This document shows, in pieces, positions 54,398 through 64,000 of a DNA stretch of 64,000 nt; within the stretch, counting starts at the first letter, position 1, and each line of letters begins with the position of its first letter. Made by a program: the position numbers and the translations under genes. Source of the DNA: Alligator mississippiensis. Lineage: Eukaryota; Chordata; Crocodylia; Alligatoridae. The stretch covers positions 34,455,832 through 34,519,831 of the forward strand of contig NC_081830.1 in assembly GCF_030867095.1 (NCBI RefSeq), written 5' to 3'. The notes beneath the pieces were generated by a model. That model did no database searches. It saw only the letters and a program-made list of their open reading frames with translations, and had not been told where the DNA came from.

Positions 54398-55502
54398 ATA
54401 ATTTTAGGTAACCTTGTATAAATTGGGAGTTACTCCTTTAGTATTAGTATCTCTTCCTCACCCCCGTGTATACTAGGAGTAACTCCATGAAATTTAATTA
54501 AGTTGACCACAGCTGCAAACCAGGTGTGTCTTTTTATTATCAATGCAATGGCATTGTATTTATATAAATCAAGAATTAGTCTATTGAATTCAACGGAGCT
54601 ATACTAGTTTGGATGAGGAATAGTGTTTGTGTTGGTGTGTGTGTGTGTATGCGTGCCTGTATGTGCATGCATGCACATGTGCATATGTGCAGTGTAAATC
54701 AGAAGGAACTTCAGATAATTCAATTGACAATAGTATAACTCTCATATATTGAGGAAAATAGTGATCCAAGGTAGAGGGGTGTATTTGCTTTGCTTCCAGC
54801 TACACCCATGCAAATCTGGAGAAAATCGTTCTAAGCCAGTATGTAGGTATGGATTTAATGTAAGTGAGATCGGCATCTATCCCATTCTATGGCGTTTGTC
54901 ATGTTCCATCTTCCAACAATAAGCTAAAACTGTACAAGGCACAAACTAGATATTCAGTCTCTCCTTACATACGTGTGTGTCATTCATATGTCCATTAACA
55001 GGTTTTCAGTTTCTCTTGAAATACAATACTGTAAGTGTGTTCAAAACCAGTGCCAAGGATATTAAATCCAATTACGGTCTTAAAGAGCTTTGAATATAAA
55101 GGTTTTGATTATCTTCTTTACTGAAGTTACTTTACACAGATCTGGAAATTTAAAGAGATGCATGCTACAGGTACACTTCTTTTAAAGCCCCATTCTACTG
55201 CTAAAGTGTTATAAAGGAGCTTTATGGTGTAAGTTGGAATCAGACCAGTGTAATTTAACTAACTTCAATGGATGACAGTCTGCTCCCTGTGAAAAATAAT
55301 TCTACTGATGTGCAATATCAGTTTAAATGGTGCAACAACTTCAGGAGACAAGACAATATGATCTATTCTGAGAAGCTAACAGCTTACAGGGTTGCAGCTC
55401 AAAATATGTATTTGATAAAAACAGTGAAATGCATCTTCAAATTCCTATTGCCTCCACCTGAAATTGTATTGCTGAATAGAAAAATATTTCCTTGATTTAT
55501 TC
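54398..55502. other. 3' flank of the OR, no gene
   Basis: AT-rich, with a (TG)n/(TGCA)-rich stretch at about 54630-54690. Nothing else recognised. Confidence 0.5.
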
Positions 55503-57060
55503 TTTCATAGATTTCATAGATTTCATAGACATTAGGGCTGGAAGGGACCTCGGAAGATCATTGAGTCCAGCCCTCTGCCCCAGGGGCAGGAAGTCAGCAG
55601 GGATCATAGGATCCCAGCAAGATAAACATCCAGATGACTTTTGAAGGCTTTCAGAGCAGGTGCTTGAACCACCTCCAGAGGCAATCTGTTCCAAACCTTG
55701 GAGGCTTGGGCAGTAAAGAAGTTCTTCCTTATGTCCAGCCTGAAACGGTCACGGAGGAGTTGGTGACCATTCGACCTTGTCAACCCTTGGGGTGCTCTGG
55801 TGAACAGATGTTCCTCCAGATCATGGTAAGCACCCCTGATGAACTTATATGTGGCCACCAGATCACTCCCGAGCCTGTGCTTTTCCAGGCTGAAGAATCC
55901 CATGGCTCTCAGCCTCTCTTCATAAGGTCTGCTTTCCTGACCTCTGATCATGCACATGGCTCTCCTCTGCACTCTCTCAAGCTTCTCCACATCCTTTTTG
56001 AATTGTGGAGCCCAAAACTGGACGCAGTACTCCAGCTGCGGCTGCACCAAGGCTGAGTACAATGAGAGGATGACGTCCTGGGATTTACTTGAGAAGCATC
56101 TGTGGATGCAAGCAAGCATTTTGCTTGCTTTACTAGCAGCAGTATCACATTGCAGACTCATGTTCATCTTGTAGTCAATCATGACCCCCAAGTCCCTTTC
56201 ATCTGTAGTGCTAGCCAGTGTAGCACTGCTGAGCCTATAAGGATGCTGCAGGTTTTTCTTCCCAAGGTGGAGAACCTTGCATTTTTCAGTGTTAAAAATC
56301 ATCAGGTTCTCATCTGCCCATTTCCTGAGCCTGTCAAGGTCAGCCTGGATCACCCTCCTGTTTTTAAGTATGGATGCTTTACCCCGGAGTTTGGCGTCAT
56401 TGGCAAACTTGGCCAGTTCGCTTCTGATACCAATGTCCACATCATTAATGAAGATTTTAAATAGTATAGGCCCAAGGACAGATCCCTGGGGACCCCACTG
56501 GTCACAGGGCACCATGATGATTGACTTCTGTCAACCACCACCCTCTGGGTCCTGTCACGGAGCCAATTCCCCAGCCAGCAGATCATGGTGTAGCTGAGGC
56601 TTTTTTTAAAGTCAAGATATATGACATGAATCTCTTCTCCTTTGTCCAGGTGATGGGTCACCTGGTCGTAGAAAGAAATGAGATTGGTTAAGCAAGACCT
56701 ATGCACAACAAATCCATGCTGGCTATCCCTCAGGATGCTGCCATCAGCCAGTCCGTTAAGAATGGTCTCTTTGATAATCTTTTCTAAGACGTTCCCTGGG
56801 ATAGAGGTCAAGCTGATGGGCCTGTAGTTTGCTGGATCCACTTTCCTCCCTTTCTTTAAGATAGGCACAACATTGACCTTCTTCCAATCAAAGATCTCAA
56901 AGATACATGCCAAGGGCTGGGCTATGATGCTAGCCAGCTCCTTGAGTACCCTGGGGTGTAAACTATCAGGGCTGGCTGACTTGAAGGTATCCTTCTGACT
57001 TGATGGATGGTAAGGAATCTTCCTCACCCGGGCCTCTGTCCCATAGTGGGCAGGGGCGTC
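55503..57060 (-). mobile_element. CR1 LINE, longest 5' extent in the window, degraded
   Basis: Tail TTTCATAGATTTCATAGA at the left, then 3' UTR and RT ORF in reverse. The downstream frame (56515 to 55604) runs from VLGPILFKIFINDVD, motif C FANDAKLRG (FADD altered) and DYKMNMSLQCDT to LDVYLAGIL. The upstream frame (57027 to 56350) has SASPDSLHPRVLKELASI, NYRPISLTSIPGNVLEKII and motif A IYLDFKKSLSYT, where the expected AFDTVSH is deleted. The frames overlap through a frameshift near 56500. Related to the CR1 at 11640-12034. Weak CR1-like sequence may extend to about 57240. Confidence 0.92.
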
Positions 57061-60000
57061 CCATGGGACTTATGAAAAACCGATGCAAAGTACCCACTTA
57101 GCAAGTTGGCTTTTTACTGGCCGTTCATTGTCAGTTGTCCCATCTGGTTTAGCAGGGGCCCAATGTTGCCCTTGCTTTTCCTCTGGCTCCCCACATAGCT
57201 TTATCGGTACAGGTCTCAATGTAGGGTTCTCAAAGAAACATAGAGGAACCGAATACTCATTGAAATGTAAACATCCCAGCACCTTCTTATGTGAACAGTT
57301 ATTCAAAATTATTCTGCTTCTGACTGTCTCAACTCATGGTTCATGATAAAGAGTTCTTACAGAAGAAAACACAATTTAAGTACTGATTAAACACGTAAGT
57401 TCAAATGTAACATCCCTATAACTGGGTTCATGGCTCAGGGGTGGGATCCCATCTGTTGAGGTCATGAGTAATAGCCTACCTGCTCAAGGGTACAGAGCCA
57501 GCTTCCAGGGATGATTGCCTGGTCCATAGGAAGTTAAAAGCTCCCGAGGAGGGGAGACTGGGGGAGAGGGAAGGCTGTAGTGCTGAGGAGGCATCACAGA
57601 GCCAGGGTTTCTCTCTACAGATTCAAGGAAGGATCACAGGTTTTGATTTAACCCTTCATTGTTTGTATATTTGTTTGTTTTATATTTGATGTTGTTTCCT
57701 GTGTGTACAGGTTTGCCCAGAAAAATGAAAAGCTGAGTGACAATTTCCTACAGTCCTCCCCACTCCCTTCTCCCACCTCAAAAAAAACCTCAGAAGCCGA
57801 CTAATCTTAAGATGCCTAAACACACAGGGAAACATATTCTATACCACCTATAAGTCATTTAAGTGAAAGGAAGTGTCTAAGGGTGGAATCCTAGTCCTTG
57901 TGTAGATGTACAAACATGAGGGTGCCAAAATGTGATCTGGAAGTGAGATTTCATTATTTCGCCTGGATGGCTAGAAGTTCCTGAAGCAACCAACAATATG
58001 TTATCTGGATGACCGAAATTTTGGCACCATTGCATTTTTTAAAATATAATTCTGTTGATTTTTAGTGGGCCAAAGTTGGGTATGTGTGCACCAAAATCAG
58101 TGATATAAGGGCACAGCTGCACCCCTAGAAAGTATGACCCACAGAGGCAGACTGTGCTATGAATTCCACAGCCATGAACAATGTTTGAATGTTAACACAC
58201 AAGGCAAGAGAAGGTCTTTAGAAAGTAAATGAAAAAGCATTCTCTGAAAATTTTGCAGGGCTACAGTAACAGGTTCAGCATCTTCCTTCTTTCATGCACT
58301 GAAAACTCTAAAGGAAGGCAAAGAGAGTCTAGCAACTAAGGGCTTGCACCCAAGTTTCAGAGCATTCCTGAGCACTGCAGCTGTAAAAGGGCAGATTCCT
58401 GTCTTGAAGAAATGCCTGGTGCTCCTATGTGTTGCTGCTCTCTTTGAACAATGGGCTCTTGGGCATTTGCTTCCTCAGCTGATGAGATTCCAAAGGACAC
58501 TGGTCCTGTATGCAGCACAGAAATATCTGGGTCCACCTCTGTGACAGTCCAGAAGTCCCTGGCATTCACTGCCAGGCACTTAGGCAGACAGGTCCTTCTG
58601 TGAACTCTCAGTGCAGCCCATGGTGAGTTTGGAAAACACATCTCTAACTCCCAAATAATGATTCTTCTTCAATGCCAAGCATGAAGTGTAGACCGAGCAG
58701 AGGGAGATGCAGGAGAGCTAGCAGGAGAGAAGGAGAAAGGCCTATGGCAGGTACCCTTACCAGCCACTGAAGTCCTGTTTTTCATTTCCCTTCTCCACAG
58801 TAAGTGAAATCATTCAAATGCCACCCTTCAAATTCCTGGAAGAGGCCACCCTTCTCCTTGTTTCTGACCAAATAAAGGATACCCTCTTCATCATGGCAGA
58901 TGGATATCCCTGAGAGTATGAAAGGAATTATTTCAGAGGCTTATAGGGTCTCATTCGGCCCCAGAATGGAGAAGTCAGGCTAAGGCTTTAATCCCCGCAG
59001 CCCTAGCTCAGCTCTTGTAGGACCTTCATCTGCTAGAGAATATATGGAAGTGAGACATGTTCCCAATCTCTAACTTAACCCTGAGCTCCACCCAGGGAGT
59101 CCTGTACTAACCCCAGCACTCACCTTCCTGTGACTTTCCATTCCACTTAACAGCCTGATGTATCCACCACCCCACTTGCTCCTTCCCTTATCCCCACCCC
59201 AAGGAGGTAAGTCCCCAAGATCCCCAAAAGGCCAGTTCTGGGGGTGGGGAGGGCATGGAGCAAGGTTGGGACAGAAATTCATGCTGAGACATGAGCAGCC
59301 AAGTCTGGGATCACTCAGGGATTGAAGTGTTGACAAAGGTCAGGAGAAGTGAGCATAATCCAGGGACAAGCTGGGTCAAGAAACCAGGAGGTCAATTCAA
59401 GAGTGAGGTCTGGGAGTAAGCCAAAGTGGGAAGCCAAGGGATCAAGCAGGGAGTACAGTTGGAGAGCAAGCTGGGTTGAGAAGCCAGGAGGTGGAGCAGA
59501 GAGAGATAGATAGCAAGATGAAAGGAACAGCAAAACAGGCCTGGGTCAGGCTGAACCCTGTTGCCTAGACACTTCCTATTTTTGTTTCTGTTTCTTAGCA
59601 TGGGTTTACATGGGGAAGTGGAGAATCAGATGACCCTGGTTGGCTACTTTTCTGACAGGGAGTGGCTGGAGGGTTAGGTCCTCCTGGCCAGCCTTGTTCT
59701 GTCTGTGAAGCAGGCCTGGATGAGCAGCTGTGTTGGTCAGGCTGAAACCATGGCTTAACAGAAACACACAGAGCTCAAGTGCAAGTCATGTATGCTGTAC
59801 TGACTGCAAGTAGACAATCTCAGCCTGGAAGTCTGGCTGGAGCACAGGTGGATTTCAGAGGAAATCACTAAACTCCCTAGTGGGACACCAGATTTGAGGA
59901 AAGGAGGGATACACTGACAATGACAAGATACTCTGTCCACCCTACATTGACAAAGCTGACCGTGGTAAAGATAGGCACTCTTTAGCAGAAACTTCTTTAG

Positions 60001-61335
60001 ATGATGCAACTTCAATCTCTTGTTTGAGAACCACTGTGAATCAGATTACAATCCACAAAAAGAGAAAAGACCTATTTTTATTCCACGTAATAGGCGCTTC
60101 ATTGCACATATGCACCATAATATGATTCTATCCCAAGCTTCTCCATCCTCTAAAAAATAATGAATGCAAAAAATAGTAAGATTCTATTCCTACTTGCCAC
60201 TTATTTATGTCTTAGCTTTTATGCTAAAGGGATTATGTGCTACTAAGTAGATGCATCAATGTTTTTTCAGGGACTTACACAGAGTGAAATAGGATCACTC
60301 TTAGATTTGTAATAGGCAGAAAAAAGGGTTTCATCCTCACTAGTGTGGATATCTGTGGTTTCCTTGAAAACACTCCTGATGGTTCTCTAATTCATTTGTT
60401 TGGGTAATAGCAGACAACCACACCCATATGGTGTCAGCCTCCTTCTTGCTGCTGACTGGACTGCAAAATAACTCCCTTCATGTGCCATTGCCATTTGTTC
60501 CCAGGGAATGTCTGTGGCATGCAGCAGGTTACCCGGGGTGGGGTAGGGGTGGTAGGGGCTAGCAACTGTGCTGGCCCCAGCAGCTTTACCTGGGGGTTTG
60601 CGGGCTAGAGAAGCTGCAGCCATGGCACTTCTGCAGCTGGGACCCTGCTAGCAGTCAGAGTGTGGCTCCAGCCAGCTAGGCTCCAGTTTTGGTGGCATAT
60701 GCTGCCACCACGTGCACCACCCCACTTTTTTGCTGAGTTAATTATTTTTTTTACCCTGGGATTTCCCCATCCCTTCCCCCCCCCCCCCCCCCGCAAAGCA
60801 GCAGTGCAGAGAGTGCCTGAATGTGCAGTGTGTGGCACCACAGATGGACTGTGCTTGTCTGGATGCCTGTGGGTTCATTCTTTCAAGCCCCTCCAATGGT
60901 CTCTCACCCTTAGTCTTTATCTCCAGCAATTCTCTGAAGTCCCCACACTATTTTCTGGGCCTTAATATTTACTTTATGGGTCTCCCTTTAACTTTCAGTA
61001 TTTTTTTTTCTCCTTAATAGGCCCTGTATAAATTTGATGGCACTTCTTTAACCATACCCTTTCTGGGCTGCCCTCTGGTAAATGTAAGACAGGCTGTGGA
61101 GGCACTAGCTTTGCTGTCAGGAAAAAGTCAGTCTCTACCAGTTCTTCCTTAATATGACCACCCACCCGCTTTATGAGCTAGCATAATTCTCCAGCAAAGC
61201 AGAAGACCTCATGGTCCAGGCCATAACAAGGCACTTCCATGACCTTCATCACCTCTTCTTCTCCACCAACACCTGCAAAGACAATGGAGTCCAAGCTGCT
61301 ATGGAAGCAACTCTAAACAAAGTACTAGCACTTTT
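57061..61335. other. Intergenic, no gene recognised
   Basis: Contains a poly(C) run of 17 at 60776-60792. G/A-rich repetitive phrasing at about 59335-59520 (AAGC..GGG..GAGAAGCCAGGAGG recurring) suggests a degraded LTR or tandem repeat. No ORF here matches a family I know. Confidence 0.45.
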
Positions 61336-62007
61336 GGTCAAGAGAGATGTATAGCAACTAACAGGGGCACATTGTTTTGGGTGGATGAGTGGTGGTGGCT
61401 GAACTTCCACATGTCTCAAGCCAACTTCATGGAGGTCTGTGCTGAGCTCGTCTACAGTCTCAAGCAGCAAGCCAACCAGAATGAGGGAGCCCTTGCTTTT
61501 GGAGAAGTGCATGACCTTCACAATCAGGAAGCTTGCAACCCGGCAAGGCTCCAGTTCATGAGCAATCAGTTTGGCACAAGCATGTCCATGGCAGGATTGG
61601 GTTTTGGTGAAGTGTACCTAGCAAGCCAGTGGGTGTTCGAACTGTGGATCTTCTGCCTCACTGACCTGCAGCAGTTTGTTGTTCATTTCAGCCACATGGG
61701 ATTTATGAACTGTATTGAGGCAACTTGGATTTCAGAAAGGAACTGTTCAGCTACCACCTCCGCATCTACATGGATCTGGAATGCACCTCTAAGTACCTTA
61801 TGCTGCACTAGAGGACACTGGGGGTCCATCCAGATGGCAGTGTGCTACATGTCCGACTTTGTCCTCTTCATCTCCATCCTGCATGGAAACTATGACATCA
61901 ATGGAAATGCTTTTCAGGAGCCCTGGAAACAAAGTGACTTGCAGGCTGGCCTGATGCTCTGGTGGTCAAACACCCAAGAGACAGCAACCTACAAAACCAC
62001 AGACTAA
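61336..62007 (+). mobile_element. Decayed PIF/Harbinger transposase, third copy
   Basis: A single 211-codon frame (61372-62007) keeps Harbinger order: WWLNFHMSQANFMEVCAELV (helical N-terminal part), MSNQFGTSMSMAGLGFGEVY (cf. NQFGVGKSTVG), LQQFVVHFSHMGFMNCIEAT (cf. GFPNC.GA.DG, first catalytic region; the Asp is lost). The remaining wording is scrambled by small indels (a KL-type segment is shifted near 61530). It differs from the copies in units A and C, so it is a separate insertion, perhaps another subfamily. Not functional. Confidence 0.62.
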
Positions 62008-62082
62008 GGAGAGGAAATAATCAATACAGACAATCAACAGCCCCAAGACAGAGACAGTCAGTTGCACAAGCACCCATGTCAT

Positions 62083-62550
62083 GAGTTTTGCCTGTCAGCA
62101 GCTAGGGGTGCAGTCCCCCCAAAACCCCTGCACCTATCTCCTTGACAGCTGGCAGGCTTTGTCGCCTCAGCAGGGGCCCCCACCCCTGCAGTTTTCACCC
62201 CCCTGTGGTGTAACACCTAGACATGACATGAGTTTTGCTTTCAAGAATTTGGGGTGCAGTTGCCCCCAAACCCTTGTGCTGATCTTCCTAAAATTTGGCA
62301 GGCTTCATACTCTCAGCAGAGGCTATTATTTTTGCAAGTTTCATCCAAATCAGATTAAAAAAAAAAGTTACAGATATTTCATTGATTCCCCATTATACCC
62401 TATGGCTGGATCTCCAAAGCAGCTCCGAAGCTTCGGAAAGCCTAAAGAAGCCAGAGCTTCAATCTGGACATGCAGTTTTGGCATCCAAAGCGTCTGAATC
62501 TTCTCTGGAACTGAAGTGCAGTCCAAAGCCTCGCACAGCCCTAGTGACTA
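62083..62550. mobile_element. hAT-like non-autonomous element with a repeated module
   Basis: A module of about 140 bp occurs twice in tandem, beginning CATGAGTTTTGC (62083 and 62226), each with GGGGTGCAGT.CCCCC and GGCAGGCTT.....CTCAGCAG. It matches a single module at 8797-8930. The right end is CCTCGCACAGCCCTAGTG, the same terminus as at 9136. No coding potential. Confidence 0.58.
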
Positions 62551-64000
62551 GCATCTTGGGGTGTAGGGTTGGGGAATTATGTTGCAGTCCCCAATTGCCC
62601 AAGTTCTCTGTAAATGACAGGCTTGTGACACTTGTGCCCAGCTGGGTGTAAGGGGCACCAGAGGGCACGGAGAATTCATACCACCCAAAGAAGGGCATAT
62701 GGGTTCCCAGAATTCCCAGGGAAGAGACTGGTGGGTAAGCCAATGGGATTCACCACAGAGATTGCTATTTCCAGTCACTTTAACTGGATATCACTGACTG
62801 CTGAGATTGGTAATGATGATGTCAGCGCTGACCTGGAAATGGCTGCTGTTGGTTGCTTCCTCAAGGGTGTCTTGCTGAAGTAGGATGTCTGGAAAAAGAG
62901 TTTTGCTGGTAACCCTTACGTAACATGTAGAGGAACAGACAAGTGTGGTAGCCCCAGTTTGGCTACAGACCCTATCACATATCCCCCGGTACTGAAAAAG
63001 GGGTTCATATGTGAGCTGAAAAAATACTTGTCAGAAATTATGATAGCCCATAGCAGAGGGTGGGTAGGCTGAGGGCAGTGCTGAGAGGCATAAAAATGTG
63101 GCACCATATGGAGGACAACCAGAATGGTCTATGTCTTTAAGGTGAGGCCAAACAGGACAAAGTCCTAGGACTGCTCCTCCAGCTGCATGCTGTACATCAT
63201 TGCCTCTGTTGTCTCCTTTACCATTTCCACTTTCTTGTGGATGGTTTATGACTTGTTCCTTGTTTGGAAGATGCTGGGCATCTTCTGGTTGACGCCCCTC
63301 CTGACCAGGTCAGAAGCATTCTCTGTAGTGCTCCATCCATGCCCGCTACTCTTTGGCCTTGGCAGTCCTTCACTCAAGAGGATTAAGCAAGTGTTGCCAG
63401 TGTCTTATTCTTCCTCTCCGTTGTGTGCCTCTTGTGCCAGGCAATCTCATACTCTAGTCTTGGGATGTCTTCACTCCCAAGGCAGTGTATGCACCAACTG
63501 CTGGGTCTGAAAAAAAAACCAGCAATTCATTTTGTAATTAATTCTTCTTGAGGTAAGATGAAGAAGTCCCCAGTGCAAATTGCAAGGCCATCCTGTTGGC
63601 TTTCTCATTCCACTGGTGGACTGTCAGCATGGTAAGTTAAAGATCTCTATTCATCTGGTCTTAGGACTTTTCCCCCAACTCTTCCCTTAAACCATTCACT
63701 TGGATTGTCTCCTCAGACCAGAGCACACAGCACTTAGAAACCCCTATGGGGGGAACTTAAAATTTATTTTGTATCATTCCCAGACTCCTCCATTTTTGCT
63801 CATGTCTCCCTGAGAATGTTGAAACTGCACTGGAAGCGTATATGTTCAGAGTGTATACTTGCCAGAAATATGTCTCATGAAGATCCATGACAGGCATTCC
63901 TGCCAATATACACGCCATCTACTGCAGGACAGGGCCATCCCAGACAACTTTGAATCATGGAAGAGGTGAGCTAGCTCTGAGATAGCCGTAGAGAGAAAAG
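62551..64000. other. Intergenic to the window edge, no gene recognised
   Basis: Several short open frames exist on both strands, but none shows a known motif. No repeat boundary was identified. Confidence 0.45.

Noticed and set aside
62632..62883. 83-codon ORF as a gene
   Set aside because: No family resemblance, no splice or promoter evidence, and similar-length frames are common by chance here.
63187..63510. Possible Harbinger ORF1 (Myb/SANT-like) on the minus strand
   Set aside because: A few basic phrases only; no tryptophan spacing typical of SANT domains could be traced.

Overview
This window looks like nuclear DNA from a reptile, most likely a crocodilian; a turtle is the main alternative. 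The main evidence is many 5'-truncated CR1 LINEs ending in short tails such as ATTCATAGATTCATAG, decayed hAT and PIF/Harbinger transposons, and class II olfactory receptor (OR) genes of the family-14-like type expanded in birds, turtles and crocodilians. There are no operons, CRISPR arrays or bacterial features.

The only host genes I can support are ORs. Three are intact: two family-14-like receptors at 14799-15725 and 23406-24341, and one of a different, family-10-like type at 53453-54397. Three are broken: 1840-2780 (minus, one indel), 41558-42509 (2-nt deletion) and 47886-48871 (stops, frameshifts and a CR1 tail inserted). Four of the family-14-like genes have a conserved splice acceptor just before the ATG, as expected for ORs with a non-coding 5' exon and a single coding exon.

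From about 7.4 kb to 43.2 kb the window consists of three tandem copies of an ancestral unit, each carrying one OR14-like gene. Unit A is about 7430-17530, unit B about 19380-26800 and unit C about 35085-43164. A further block is shared between the A/B spacer (17660-18110) and the B/C spacer (32025-33835). Because the copies align, many later insertions can be placed against an empty paralogous site: CR1s, a hairpin MITE, a LINE fragment, hAT-like elements, and a SINE-like insert. The middle of the OR coding region is much more alike between units than the flanks, which suggests gene conversion.

The B/C spacer (26834-32024) is a nest of transposons. A minus-strand CR1 is split by a younger CR1 that carries a 394-codon ORF, and also by a 947-bp TG...CA solo LTR with a 5-bp target duplication.

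The most unexpected feature is a processed VEGFA retropseudogene at 33853-34958. It lies between 15-bp perfect direct repeats. Its 5' half is inverted relative to its 3' half, it is spliced like the exon-6-skipping (VEGF165-type) mRNA, and I see no poly(A) tail next to the target duplication. The rest of the window (44.2-64 kb) is gene-poor, with CR1 copies, two opposed copies of a roughly 340-bp MITE, two tetranucleotide microsatellites and a third decayed Harbinger transposase.
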